From assembly GCA_009738435.1 (NCBI GenBank), contig CP046522.1, forward strand, positions 1,147,249 to 1,211,248: DNA of 64,000 nt, written 5' to 3'. The notes beneath the pieces are model-generated. The model was given only the letters and a program-made list of their open reading frames with translations, had not been told where the DNA came from and ran no database searches. A program made the translations under genes and the position numbers. The DNA comes from Clostridium bovifaecis (lineage in GTDB: Bacteria > Bacillota > Clostridia > Clostridiales > Clostridiaceae). Every line of letters begins with the position of its first letter. Positions within the stretch are counted from its first letter, which is position 1. Positions 8,183 to 17,235 of the stretch are shown here, piece after piece.

Positions 8183-8222
8183 AAACTTCAGAAAGAGTTT
8201 TTACTCTCTCTGAAGTTTTTAT
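8183..8222 (+). terminator. Intrinsic terminator after ctfB
   Basis: AACTTCAGA-GAG pairs with CTC-TCTGAAGTT and is followed by TTTTTATTT. Confidence 0.9.
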
Positions 8223-8318
8223 TTATTATGAAAAAGAATTAAATTCAATACTATAAGGCAAAATAAGATAAATGAAGTTAATAACATAATTCTTAAGTAT
8301 GAAGGTGAGGATTGAATT

Positions 8319-9980
8319 ATGAATGAGGGTAGTGTAAAGATAATTCCCTTAGGAGGGCTTGGGGAAATTGGGAAAAATATAACCGCCATTGAATACAAAG
8401 ATGAGATTATTGTTATAGATTGTGGTATATCTTTTCCAGATGAAGATATGCATGGGGTGGATTTAGTAATTCCAGATATAACTTACCTATTGAACAATGA
8501 GAATAAGGTAAAAGGTATTTTTATTACTCACGGGCATGAAGACCATATAGGTTCGTTACCTTATATTTTAAAACAGCTAAATGTGCCTCTTTACGGTACA
8601 AAATTAACCTTGGGCATAGTTGAAAACAAATTAAAGGAGCATAGTATACTTTCTGAATGCCAACTAAACGTAGTAGAAGCTGGAGATATAGTGGAGTTAG
8701 AAAACTTAAAGGTTGAATTTATAAGAAACACTCACAGTATAGCAGATTCTTGTGCTATTGCTATTCACACTCCTGTTGGTGTGATATTACATACCGGAGA
8801 TTTTAAGGTAGACTATACTCCTATTGATGGCTTGGTTATGGATTTAGAACGTATTTCAGCTTTAGGGAAAGAAGGAGTACTTCTGCTTATGGCTGATAGT
8901 ACCAATGTAGAACGCCCAGGACATTCAATTTCAGAAAGAGTTATAGGCGAAACCCTAACTAGAATTTTTTCTAAAGCTGAGGGAAGAGTAATTGTCGCAA
9001 CCTTTGCATCTAATATTCACAGAATGCAGCAAATAGTAGATGCTTCTGTAAAGTATAAAAGAAAAATAGCTTTTAGTGGAAGAAGCATGGAGGAGATTTC
9101 TGAAGTAGCAATGAATTTGGGATATCTTCACATACCAGATGGTTATATTATAAGTGTAGATGAAATAAATAGATATTCTAATGATCAAATAACTATTATA
9201 ACTACAGGAAGCCAAGGAGAAGCTATGGCAGGGCTTGCTAGGATAGCCTTTTCTAACCATAGAAAAATTAAAATTGAACCAAAGGACTTATTTCTTATTT
9301 CTGCATCTCCAATTCCAGGAAATGAAAAGCTCATATCTAGGGTTATTAATGAGCTGTTTAGAAAAGGCGCAGAGGTAGTTTATGATGACTTAGAGGAAGT
9401 CCATGTATCAGGTCATGCATATCAAGAAGAGATAAAGCTAATTCATACATTAGCTCATCCAAAGTTCTTTATGCCTGTTCATGGTGAATACAGACATTTG
9501 AAGCATCATGCAAATCTAGCAATAAAATTAGGAATGAATAGCAACAATGTATTTACTTTAGAGACAGGTCAGGTTCTAGAAGTATCAAATAAAGAGGCTA
9601 AAATAACTGGAAAAGTTACTACTGGTTCTGTATACGTAGATGGTCTTGGCGTAGGAGATGTAGGAAACATAGTTCTTAGAGATAGAAAACATCTGGCTGA
9701 GGATGGTATGCTGACTATAGTTGTTACATTAGAAAGAGAATCTTATAGTATAATAGCAGGACCGGATATAATAACAAGAGGCTTTATATATGCTAAAGAA
9801 TCAGAAGCTTTAATTGAAGAAGTAAAAGAGATTGTAAGAAAAGAGCTTAATAAATGCTTAGATAATAGAATTATTGAATGGTATGTTTTGAAATCCAATA
9901 TGAAAAAGTCAGTGGAAAAGTTTTTATATGAAAAGACAAAAAGAAGGCCTATTATTCTCCCTATTATTATGGAAATTTAG
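8319..9980 (+). CDS. rnj: Ribonuclease J
   Basis: Metallo-beta-lactamase/beta-CASP ribonuclease with 5'-3' exonuclease and endonuclease activity in mRNA turnover and RNA maturation. The 553-residue length matches RNase J. The metal-binding motif HGHEDH is at residues 71-76. Other motifs are HTGDFKVD near 160, the beta-CASP block with MADSTN and ERPGHSISE near 190-205, FASNIHRMQQ near 230, and MPVHGEYRHLKHH near 387. The C-terminal domain resembles the RNase J oligomerisation domain. The start follows GGTGAGG. It is a single-gene unit between two terminators. Confidence 0.93.
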   Translation: MNEGSVKIIPLGGLGEIGKNITAIEYKDEIIVIDCGISFPDEDMHGVDLVIPDITYLLNNENKVKGIFITHGHEDHIGSLPYILKQLNVPLYGTKLTLGIVENKLKEHSILSECQLNVVEAGDIVELENLKVEFIRNTHSIADSCAIAIHTPVGVILHTGDFKVDYTPIDGLVMDLERISALGKEGVLLLMADSTNVERPGHSISERVIGETLTRIFSKAEGRVIVATFASNIHRMQQIVDASVKYKRKIAFSGRSMEEISEVAMNLGYLHIPDGYIISVDEINRYSNDQITIITTGSQGEAMAGLARIAFSNHRKIKIEPKDLFLISASPIPGNEKLISRVINELFRKGAEVVYDDLEEVHVSGHAYQEEIKLIHTLAHPKFFMPVHGEYRHLKHHANLAIKLGMNSNNVFTLETGQVLEVSNKEAKITGKVTTGSVYVDGLGVGDVGNIVLRDRKHLAEDGMLTIVVTLERESYSIIAGPDIITRGFIYAKESEALIEEVKEIVRKELNKCLDNRIIEWYVLKSNMKKSVEKFLYEKTKRRPIILPIIMEI

Positions 9981-9989
9981 ATTTGTGAG

Positions 9990-10035
9990 AAAAGCTAGTA
10001 TATATTTTTAGCTAAGATATATGCTAGCTTTTTTA
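9990..10035 (+). terminator. Intrinsic terminator after rnj
   Basis: AAAAGCTAGTATATAT pairs with ATATATGCTAGCTTTT (one bulge) across a loop of about 12 bases, ending in TTTTTT. Confidence 0.85.
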
Positions 10036-10260
10036 TTAGTTTTCAAATGTAAAAATGTGGTACATTGATACGAAAATGTTTTGCAATTAGTTTCATTATA
10101 AATGAATTTTGAAAAAAGTTTCACAATGTTTTCATGTATTTTCGTGAAATTTTCATAGAAAACTTGACGCTTTTTATGTACAAATTGATAAAAAAACTAC
10201 ATAATCCCTAGTAATTTATAAAATATGTGAAAAAATAAGACTGATTTTATGAAAAAATTC

Positions 10261-10289
10261 TTGAAAATATTAGGAAAATAATTTATAAT
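10261..10289 (+). promoter_or_regulatory. Promoter of the ribose operon
   Basis: TTGAAA (10261-10266), 17 bases, TATAAT (10284-10289). The gap 9981-10343 otherwise holds the rnj terminator and an AT-rich tract with several TTTCA repeats. Confidence 0.7.
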
Positions 10290-10302
10290 GATACTAAATC
10301 CA

Positions 10303-10316
10303 AGAAAACGCTTACA
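10303..10316 (+). promoter_or_regulatory. cre-like operator (CcpA or RbsR site)
   Basis: AGAAAACGCTTACA matches the CcpA cre consensus TGWNANCGNTNWCA at all defined positions except the first T. It lies just downstream of the predicted start point, so bound protein would block transcription. LacI-family RbsR sites look alike, so the binder could be CcpA, RbsR or both. Confidence 0.6.
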
Positions 10317-10343
10317 GATAGTTTTCAGAAAGGGGAAACTTTA

Positions 10344-11363
10344 ATGGCTGTTACTATTAAAGATATTGCAGAAAAAGCGCAAGTTTCTCTAGCAACTGTT
10401 TCAAGGGTGCTAAATAATTCTGGTTTTGTAAAAGAAGAAAAAAGGGAACTTGTTTTAAAAACAATAAAGGAATTAAATTACGTTCCTAATTCGGTAGCTA
10501 GAAGCCTATCTACAAGCCAAAGTAACACTATAGGTGTTGTTATTCCCGATGTAAATAATCCTTTTTTCGGAGAGGTTATTAAAGGAATAGCTACAGTTGC
10601 TGATGAAGAAGATTTTAATATTATTCTTTGTGATACAGATGAGAACATAGATAAAGAGTTTAAGGCTCTAGAAATGCTAAAAAAGCAAAGAGTTCGAGGC
10701 ATAATTATTACACCTACATCAGATAAAAATGAATTTAATAGTGAATATCTTGAGGCTTTAGAAAGTCTTGGCATACCTATAGTTTTGATAGATAGGGATG
10801 TTAAATACTCAAATTTCGATGGTGTCTTCTTAGATAGTCTTAATGGTGCCTTTGAAGCAACTGATGCTCTCATCAAAGAAGGACATAAAAAAATTGCAAT
10901 TATTGCAGGACCGCAAACCTCTAAGCCAGGAAGAGATAGACTAAGAGGATATAGAAAAGCTATGATTATGAATAAATTGGATATTGATGAAAAATACATT
11001 TTTTATGGAGATTTCAAATTGGAGAGCGGTTACAAGATAACAAAGGAAATCTTGAAGATGGAGGATAGGCCAACAGCAATATTTGTATGCAACAATATGA
11101 TGAATTTAGGATGTATTAAGGCTCTATTTGAACAAAATATAAATATACCAGGAGATATAGCATTAATAGGGTTTGATGAAATAGAAATGCTAAATGTCTT
11201 AAATTTCAAGATAAGTGTTGTGTCTAGACCTACAACAGAAATGGGAAGAGTTGCTATGAATATGCTCATAGATAGATTGAAAGATGAGGAGAGTACTCAT
11301 ACTAAAAGAATAACGCTTTCTCCTAAATTAACACTAAAGGGATCAGAGAAGCTTTTAGACTAA
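10344..11363 (+). CDS. rbsR: Ribose operon repressor RbsR (LacI family)
   Basis: LacI/GalR-type repressor, 339 residues. The N-terminal helix-turn-helix with hinge helix (IKDIAEKAQVSLATVSRVLNN to YVPNSVARSL) fits DNA binding to palindromes with a CG centre. Residues 60-335 form a periplasmic-binding-protein-like sugar domain (IGVVIPDVNNPFFGEVIKGI). It is first in the ribose operon and directly abuts the next frame. By analogy it releases DNA on binding ribose. The operator at 10303-10316 suggests autoregulation. Confidence 0.87.
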   Translation: MAVTIKDIAEKAQVSLATVSRVLNNSGFVKEEKRELVLKTIKELNYVPNSVARSLSTSQSNTIGVVIPDVNNPFFGEVIKGIATVADEEDFNIILCDTDENIDKEFKALEMLKKQRVRGIIITPTSDKNEFNSEYLEALESLGIPIVLIDRDVKYSNFDGVFLDSLNGAFEATDALIKEGHKKIAIIAGPQTSKPGRDRLRGYRKAMIMNKLDIDEKYIFYGDFKLESGYKITKEILKMEDRPTAIFVCNNMMNLGCIKALFEQNINIPGDIALIGFDEIEMLNVLNFKISVVSRPTTEMGRVAMNMLIDRLKDEESTHTKRITLSPKLTLKGSEKLLD

Positions 11364-11441
11364 ATGGGATATCAGCTTTTAGGATTCCCTAATTTTAGAA
11401 GGTTAATGAAAACATTTACATATCTTAGGGAGGGTCAATAT

Positions 11442-12362
11442 ATGGGACAAGGGAAAATAGTTGTTATGGGAAGTTTTGTAGTGGATTTAATGGGAAGGAC
11501 GCCTCATTTACCTGTAAAAGGTGAAACAGTAAAAGGATCAACATTTATGATGGGACCAGGTGGAAAAGGTTCTAATCAAGGTGTTGCTGCGAAAAGAGCA
11601 GGGGCCAATGTAGTTATGGTTACTAAAGTCGGAAATGATGATTTTGCTAATATTGCCTTAAGAAGTTTTAAAAATGAAGGTATGGATACAAGATTTGTTT
11701 TTATGGATGAAAAGTATTCTACAGGTGCTGCTTTAATAATGGTAGATGAAAATACGAGTGAAAATGAAATTTTGGTTACACTAGGAGCTTGTAATAATAT
11801 AACTGATGAAGATATAGAAAAAGTAAGAGAAGAAATAGAATCTTCTGGGGTATTATTAACACAATTAGAAACAAATGTAGAAGCTGTAGAAAAGGTAGTT
11901 GATATAGCTTATAGCAAAGGAGTAAAGATAATTTTAAATCCAGCGCCAGTGCAAGAAATACCAGATGAAGTAATAAAGAAGGTACATATATTAACTCCAA
12001 ATGAAGTAGAAGCATCTATATTATCAGGAGTCAAAGTAAATGAAGTAGAAGATGCTAAAAAGGCTGCTAAAGTGTTAATGGAAAAAGGAGCAGAAAATGT
12101 AATCATAACTTTAGGAAGCAAAGGTTCTTTAGTTGTAACTCCTGAGAAAACTGAGTTTATTGAAAGCATCAAAGTTAATGCAATAGACACAACGGGAGCT
12201 GGTGACGCTTATAATGGAGGGTTAGCTACTGCTTTGGCGGAGGGAAAGGATATATTTGAAGCAGCTAAATTTGCGAATATAGTTGGAGCACTTTCGGTTA
12301 CTAAAATAGGGACAGCCCCTGCTATGCCATACAGAAAAGAGATTGACGAATATTTAAAATAA
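11442..12362 (+). CDS. rbsK: Ribokinase
   Basis: PfkB-family kinase phosphorylating D-ribose to ribose 5-phosphate with ATP. The chosen ATG at 11442 follows AGGGAGG and gives 306 residues, the usual ribokinase length. The frame stays open upstream to 11364, but that extension has no ribosome site. Signatures are GPGGKGSNQGVAAKRAG near residue 42 (PfkB motif 1) and DTTGAGDAYNGGLA, with catalytic Asp255, near the C-terminus (PfkB motif 2). Its neighbours rbsR and rbsD support ribose. With deoC in the same operon, some activity on 2-deoxyribose is possible but unproven. Confidence 0.9.
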   Translation: MGQGKIVVMGSFVVDLMGRTPHLPVKGETVKGSTFMMGPGGKGSNQGVAAKRAGANVVMVTKVGNDDFANIALRSFKNEGMDTRFVFMDEKYSTGAALIMVDENTSENEILVTLGACNNITDEDIEKVREEIESSGVLLTQLETNVEAVEKVVDIAYSKGVKIILNPAPVQEIPDEVIKKVHILTPNEVEASILSGVKVNEVEDAKKAAKVLMEKGAENVIITLGSKGSLVVTPEKTEFIESIKVNAIDTTGAGDAYNGGLATALAEGKDIFEAAKFANIVGALSVTKIGTAPAMPYRKEIDEYLK

Positions 12363-12404
12363 GAATTAATGAAATTATAGAGATTATCATAGGGAGGAAT
12401 AGAC

Positions 12405-12803
12405 ATGTTAAAATCAGGAATTTTAAACCCACAAATTGCAAAGGTATTAGCAGATACAGGACATAAGGATATGTTGGTTGTTAGCGATGCTGGATTACCA
12501 ATGCCTTTAGAAGTTGAAAGAATAGACCTTGCATGGAAGCCAAATGAGCCAAGATACTTAGACGTTTTAGAAGAAGTACTAAAATATATTGTAGTTGAAA
12601 AGGCTATATTAGCAGAAGAATTAAAAACAGTAAGTCCGGAAATGCATGATAAAATATTAAAAACTCTTCCAGAAGGTATTGAAATAGAGTATGTTCAGCA
12701 TGTGGATTTAAAAGAAAAGACAAAATCAGCAAGAGCAATTATAAGAACAGGAGAGTTCACACCATATCCAAGTGTAATACTTGTCGCAGGATGTGCATAC
12801 TAA
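12405..12803 (+). CDS. rbsD: D-ribose pyranase
   Basis: RbsD/FucU-family enzyme that interconverts the pyranose and furanose forms of ribose so that ribokinase can use the furanose. The 132 residues match the family. The N-terminal LKSGILNPQIAKVLADTGHKDMLVVSDAGLPMP holds the catalytic His of the GHxD motif. The C-terminal IIRTGEFTPYPSVILVAGCAY is the family signature. The start follows GGGAGG. It lies between rbsK and rbsA, the usual ribose operon order. Confidence 0.93.
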   Translation: MLKSGILNPQIAKVLADTGHKDMLVVSDAGLPMPLEVERIDLAWKPNEPRYLDVLEEVLKYIVVEKAILAEELKTVSPEMHDKILKTLPEGIEIEYVQHVDLKEKTKSARAIIRTGEFTPYPSVILVAGCAY

Positions 12804-12835
12804 AAAGTACTCCGTAGAAAGGTAGGTGTGATAGC

Positions 12836-14332
12836 ATGAGTGAAAGAGAAGTAGTACTGAGACTTGAGAATGTTGTAAAAGTATTTCCAGGAGTAAAGGC
12901 TCTTGATAATGTAAGGCTTGATGTAAGAAAAGGTGAAGTTCATGCTTTATGTGGTGAAAATGGAGCTGGAAAATCTACACTAATGAAAATTATATCAGGA
13001 GCACAGGGATATACTTCAGGAAAAATGTACTTTGAGGAAAAAGAAGTGAAATTTTCTTCTACTAAAGAAGCTCAAGATATGGGCATATCTATGATTTATC
13101 AAGAATTTAATTTGATACCTTATTTGAGCATTGCAGAAAATATATTTCTTGGAAGACAGCCTATGAATAAATTTGGAATTATAGATTGGAATAAGTTAAA
13201 TGAAGAGGCTAAGAAATTACTAGAGAGAGTAGGGTTAAATGTAAATCCAACAACTTTGGTAAAGGATATATCAGTAGCAGAAGCACAAATGGTTGAAATA
13301 GTTAAATGCCTTTCTATAAATTCTAAAGTAATTATAATGGACGAGCCAACAGCTGCTTTATTAGACGAAGAAATTGAAAAGCTATTTGAAAATATAAGAA
13401 AGCTAACTAGTGAAGGTATAGCTGTAATATATATTTCCCATAGAATGGAGGAAATATTTGAAATAACAGATAGAATAACAGTTTTTAGAGATGGAAAGTA
13501 CATAAAAACCATGGATACAAAAGACACAAATAATGATGAACTTGTAAGTCTCATGGTAGGTAAGAATATAATGGACTTATATCCTAAGAGAAACTTCAAT
13601 GGTGAAGAGAATATTTTAGCTGTTAATAATATGAGAATAAAGAACGTTAAAGATTTGAGCTTTGACCTGAAAAAAGGTGAAATATTGGGTATATATGGTC
13701 TTCTAGGATCAGGAACTATAGAGTTATCCAAAGCAATCTTTGGATTTTATGAAGATTACAAAGGAGAAATTTATATAGAAGGAAAGAAAGTCCATATAAG
13801 AAAGCCTTTAGATGCTATAGAGAATGGAATTTCTCTAGTGCCAGATGACAGAAAAAATGAGGGACTTATCCTTATAAGAAGTATAAAGGAAAATGTATCA
13901 TTGGCTTCCTTGGATAAAATTAAGAATAATAGTCTGCTTAATGATTCAAAGGAAAAAGAAATGGTAGATAGGCAAGTTAAACAGCTTAATATAAAGATAT
14001 CATCTCCAGAACAAGCAGTAGGAAATCTAAGCGGAGGAAATCAACAAAAGGTTGTATTTGCTAAGATGCTAGAGACTAAACCAAAAGTATTGATTTTAGA
14101 TGAGCCTACTAGAGGTGTTGATGTAGGTGCTAAAGCGGAAATATATCAAATAATAAATCAGTTAACTGAAGACGGAATAAGTATAATACTTGTATCTTCT
14201 GATTTGCCAGAATTAATAGGTATGAGTGACAGAATATTAGTCATGAAAGAAGGAAAAATCCAAAAAGAATTAAGCAGAAGTGAGGCAAATCAGGAAATTG
14301 TGTTAAGCTATGCAGCGGGAGGGGTTAATTAA
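12836..14332 (+). CDS. rbsA: Ribose ABC transporter ATPase RbsA
   Basis: Tandem-ATPase protein of the CUT2 sugar importer family, 498 residues. The first domain has Walker A GENGAGKST near residue 40, signature LSI-type VAEAQMVEIVKC, and Walker B VIIMDEPTAAL. The second has the degenerate Walker A GLLGSGTIEL, signature LSGGNQQKVVFAKML near 400, and Walker B LILDEPTRGVDVGAK. Its TAA stop shares one base with the ATG of rbsC, so the two are translationally coupled. It is cytoplasmic and partners RbsC and RbsB. Confidence 0.9.
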   Translation: MSEREVVLRLENVVKVFPGVKALDNVRLDVRKGEVHALCGENGAGKSTLMKIISGAQGYTSGKMYFEEKEVKFSSTKEAQDMGISMIYQEFNLIPYLSIAENIFLGRQPMNKFGIIDWNKLNEEAKKLLERVGLNVNPTTLVKDISVAEAQMVEIVKCLSINSKVIIMDEPTAALLDEEIEKLFENIRKLTSEGIAVIYISHRMEEIFEITDRITVFRDGKYIKTMDTKDTNNDELVSLMVGKNIMDLYPKRNFNGEENILAVNNMRIKNVKDLSFDLKKGEILGIYGLLGSGTIELSKAIFGFYEDYKGEIYIEGKKVHIRKPLDAIENGISLVPDDRKNEGLILIRSIKENVSLASLDKIKNNSLLNDSKEKEMVDRQVKQLNIKISSPEQAVGNLSGGNQQKVVFAKMLETKPKVLILDEPTRGVDVGAKAEIYQIINQLTEDGISIILVSSDLPELIGMSDRILVMKEGKIQKELSRSEANQEIVLSYAAGGVN

Positions 14333-15288
14333 TGAAAAAATCAGGAAAGGATTTAATTACAAAGCATAGAACTATTGCAGTTTTAGTTCTTATACTTATA
14401 GTTGCTACATTTATATCTGATGACTTTCTAACTGTAGACAACTTACTAAATGTAATAAGACAAGTTGCCATTGTAGCTATAGTTGCTGCAGGAATGACTT
14501 TTGTAATATTAACTGGAGGTATAGATTTATCTGTAGGTTCTATACTGGCTCTATCAGGGGCTATGTCAGCATCGGTTTTAGCAAAATCTAATTCTGTTTT
14601 TATAGCCATAATTGTAGCTTTAGCTATAGGAGTAGCCTTTGGATTTTTCAATGGGATTTTTATAACTAAAGGAGGAATTCCCCCATTCATTGTAACTTTA
14701 GCCAGCATGGTTTTAGTCCGTGGATGCGTGCTAGTATTTACTAATGGATCACCAATTGCAATAAAATCTGCAGCATACAAGTTTATAGGTAAAGGGTATA
14801 TTTTAGGTATTCCTTTCCCAATAATCGTTCTTATAGGTATATTTGCAATAGGATACTTCATATTAAAATATACTAAATTTGGAAGAAGTGTTTTTAGCTT
14901 AGGAGGAAATAGAGAAGCTTCACGCTTATCAGGTATAAGTATAAAAAAGACAGAAACTTTAGTATACACAATAAGTGGATTAATGGCTGGACTAACTGGA
15001 TTACTATTGACTTCAAGATTAGGATCAGCTCAACCAACAGCTGGAAATGGGTATGAACTTGATGCTATTGCGGCTGTAATACTTGGAGGGACAAGTCTTT
15101 CAGGAGGACAGGGAGCTATATTCCCTACAGCTATTGGAGCTTTAATATTAGGAGTGTTAGATAACATTCTAACTCTTATGAATGTAAATCCATTTGCAGC
15201 AAATATAGTAAAGGGAGCAGTAATATTACTAGCTGTATTAGCAGATAGCAAATTTAAAAACCTATCAAATAAGGTTGATACAAAATAA
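14332..15288 (+). CDS. rbsC: Ribose ABC transporter permease RbsC
   Basis: Membrane permease of 318 residues with 8-10 predicted hydrophobic helices, a BPD_transp_2 (CUT2) protein. Typical blocks are VILTGGIDLSVGSILALSG near residue 60 and YELDAIAAVILGGTSLSGGQG near 245. Both are hallmarks of ribose and other monosaccharide permeases. The start overlaps the rbsA stop by one base, and rbsB follows after 40 bp. Confidence 0.9.
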   Translation: MKKSGKDLITKHRTIAVLVLILIVATFISDDFLTVDNLLNVIRQVAIVAIVAAGMTFVILTGGIDLSVGSILALSGAMSASVLAKSNSVFIAIIVALAIGVAFGFFNGIFITKGGIPPFIVTLASMVLVRGCVLVFTNGSPIAIKSAAYKFIGKGYILGIPFPIIVLIGIFAIGYFILKYTKFGRSVFSLGGNREASRLSGISIKKTETLVYTISGLMAGLTGLLLTSRLGSAQPTAGNGYELDAIAAVILGGTSLSGGQGAIFPTAIGALILGVLDNILTLMNVNPFAANIVKGAVILLAVLADSKFKNLSNKVDTK

Positions 15289-15328
15289 TAAAATTTATTA
15301 TATGTTAATTTTAAGGGAGGTTAATTAA

Positions 15329-16300
15329 ATGAAAAAGAAATTTATTGCAGGTATTCTATCAGTATTAATGATGGGGACATTAGTTGGTTGTTCAAGTGGT
15401 AACAATGCTAGTAAAAAAGCAGAAGGTGAATCAAAAGAAACTTCAGGAAAGAAAATAGTTATAGGACTTTCTATGAATACCTTAAACAATCCTTTCTTCG
15501 TTGATGTAAAAGATGGAGCTGTAAAGGCTGCAGGAGAAAATGGAGCTGAAATAATAGTAACTGACGCACAAAATCAACCAAACAAACAGTTAACTGACAT
15601 TGAAAATTTAATCCAAAAGAAACCAGATGTGCTAATCATTGATCCTGCTGATAGTGAGGCTGTAATTTCTGCCATAGAAACAGCTAATGAAAAGAAGATA
15701 CCAGTAATTACAATTGATAGAGCTTCAAAAGGCGGAGAAGTTGTTTCTCATATAGGGTTCGATGCTATACATTCAGGAAATATTGCAGGGGATTATATAG
15801 CGAAAGCTTTAAGTGGAAAAGGTAAAGTTGTTGAAATCATGGGAATCATGGGAACAAACGTTGCTCAGGATAGAAGCAAAGGATTTAACGAAGCTATAGC
15901 AAAAAATCCTAATATAAAGGTAGTTGCACAACAAAGTGCAGATTTTGATAGAGCAAAGGCTATGACAGTAATGGAAAATATTCTTCAAGCTAATCCAGAA
16001 ATAGATGCAGTATATGCAGCAAATGATGAAATGGCTTTAGGTGCATTAGAAGCTATTGAAGCATCAGGAAGATTAGACAAGATAACTTTAATTGGTTGTG
16101 ATGCTATAGATCCAGCAATCGCTGCAATTAAAGCAGGAAAGCAAGAAGCAACTATAGCTGAGCCACCTTTCTTCTTAGGTAAAAATGCTGTACAAACAGC
16201 TTTAAAAGTGTTAAAGGGAGAAAGTGTTGAAAAGAATGTTATACTTGATTCAACTCTTGTTACAAAAGAAAACGTTGACACCCTTAAGACAAAAGAATAA
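15329..16300 (+). CDS. rbsB: Ribose-binding lipoprotein RbsB
   Basis: Substrate-binding lipoprotein of 323 residues. The signal peptide ends in lipobox TLVGC with Cys21. The mature protein is a Peripla_BP_4 fold: IGLSMNTLNNPFFVDVKDG near residue 47, the ribose-binding VITIDRASKGGEV near 130, and AANDEMALGALEAIEASG near 230. The NNPFF and DR motifs match ribose-binding proteins. The start follows AGGGAGG. Confidence 0.9.
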   Translation: MKKKFIAGILSVLMMGTLVGCSSGNNASKKAEGESKETSGKKIVIGLSMNTLNNPFFVDVKDGAVKAAGENGAEIIVTDAQNQPNKQLTDIENLIQKKPDVLIIDPADSEAVISAIETANEKKIPVITIDRASKGGEVVSHIGFDAIHSGNIAGDYIAKALSGKGKVVEIMGIMGTNVAQDRSKGFNEAIAKNPNIKVVAQQSADFDRAKAMTVMENILQANPEIDAVYAANDEMALGALEAIEASGRLDKITLIGCDAIDPAIAAIKAGKQEATIAEPPFFLGKNAVQTALKVLKGESVEKNVILDSTLVTKENVDTLKTKE

Positions 16301-16338
16301 TAAAACTTTAAGCAAAAAAGAAACGGAGTAATGCAAAC

Positions 16339-16983
16339 ATGAAAATAAATGGATATATAGATCATACTATATTAAAAGCCAATGCAACTTTAGAAGAAGT
16401 AATGAACATATGTAAAGAAGCCAAAGAATATAAATTTGCATCTGTATGTGTAAATCCTTACTATGCATCTGTTGTAAAAGAACAATTAAAAGGCACAGGA
16501 GTTAAAACTTGCGTAGTAGTAGGCTTCCCATTAGGAGCTAATACTAAGGAAGTAAAAGCATTTGAAACTATGGATGCTATAAAGAATGGTGCCGAAGAAG
16601 TAGATATGGTTATTAACATAGGAGCTTTAAAGGACAAAAGATATGATTATATTGAAGAAGACATCAAAGCAGTAGTTAATGCTGCACAAGGAAAGGCTTG
16701 TGTAAAGGTTATAATAGAATGCTGTCTTTTAACAGAAGAAGAAAAAATAAAGGTTTGTGAAATATCAAAGAATGCAGGAGCTAACTTTGTAAAAACTTCT
16801 ACAGGATTTAGTACTGGAGGAGCGACAGCTGAAGATGTAGCTCTAATGAGAAAAGTAGTAGGAGAAGAGTTAGGAGTAAAGGCTTCAGGTGGAATAAGAG
16901 ATTTAGCTACTGCAAAAGCAATGATTGCTGCTGGAGCTAGTAGAATAGGTGCTAGTGCTAGCGTTAATATGATGCAAGAATAA
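16339..16983 (+). CDS. deoC: Deoxyribose-phosphate aldolase
   Basis: Class I aldolase that cleaves 2-deoxyribose 5-phosphate into acetaldehyde and glyceraldehyde 3-phosphate. The 214 residues match bacterial DeoC. The Schiff-base lysine is Lys152 in [14 protein letters not shown]. The conserved DHTILKA start and [12 protein letters not shown] near residue 180 are also present. It begins 38 bp after rbsB with an ACGGAG site and is followed by a long terminator, so it is the last gene of the ribose operon. This placement suggests that pentoses from nucleosides or deoxyribose enter by the same route. Confidence 0.93.
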   Translation: MKINGYIDHTILKANATLEEVMNICKEAKEYKFASVCVNPYYASVVKEQLKGTGVKTCVVVGFPLGANTKEVKAFETMDAIKNGAEEVDMVINIGALKDKRYDYIEEDIKAVVNAAQGKACVKVIIECCLLTEEEKIKVCEISKNAGANFVKTSTGFSTGGATAEDVALMRKVVGEELGVKASGGIRDLATAKAMIAAGASRIGASASVNMMQE

Positions 16984-17070
16984 GGAATGAGCTTAAATTA
17001 GAACTTTTGAAATTTCATCTGAAATCTATGAAGAACATATAACAGATAGTAATAGGTTTTAAAATCCAAT

Positions 17071-17125
17071 ATGAATGTAAAAATGCTGCTGGCGAATTAT
17101 TTGCCGGCAGCATTTTTACATTCAT
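17071..17125 (+). terminator. Long terminator after deoC
   Basis: An inverted repeat of about 25 bp (ATGAATGTAAAAATGCTGC and its complement) surrounds a short loop at 17094-17100. The T-rich arm serves as the tail. It is symmetrical and could work in both directions. Confidence 0.82.
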
Positions 17126-17193
17126 GTTATTTTGGAATTTATGGCATATGAGAGGCATATAAATTAATATAAGTAGAACTTTACAAAGTGGGA

Positions 17194-17207
17194 TGTAATC
17201 CGTTACA
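17194..17207 (+). promoter_or_regulatory. LacI-type operator before the second sugar operon
   Basis: TGTAATCCGTTACA has TGTAA and TTACA arms and differs from the cre/LacI-type consensus at one central position. It lies 29 bp before the LacI-family gene, suggesting autoregulation or CcpA control. Confidence 0.45.
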
Positions 17208-17235
17208 GTATCCAAATTTAAGAGGGGAGTTTTCT

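Noticed and set aside
10478-10999. Minus-strand open frame of 173 codons antisense to rbsR
   Set aside because: Composition shadow of a LacI-family gene; no site and no recognisable motif.
11364-11441. Longer ribokinase start directly after rbsR
   Set aside because: The strong AGGGAGG site at 11427-11434 and normal ribokinase length support the ATG at 11442.
13120-13731. Minus-strand open frame of 203 codons antisense to rbsA
   Set aside because: Lies wholly inside the conserved rbsA gene and has no ribosome site or protein family likeness.
14325-14969. Minus-strand open frame of 214 codons antisense to rbsC
   Set aside because: Mirror of the AT-rich, repetitive membrane-protein codons of rbsC. 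No ribosome site, and rbsC is a sure gene.
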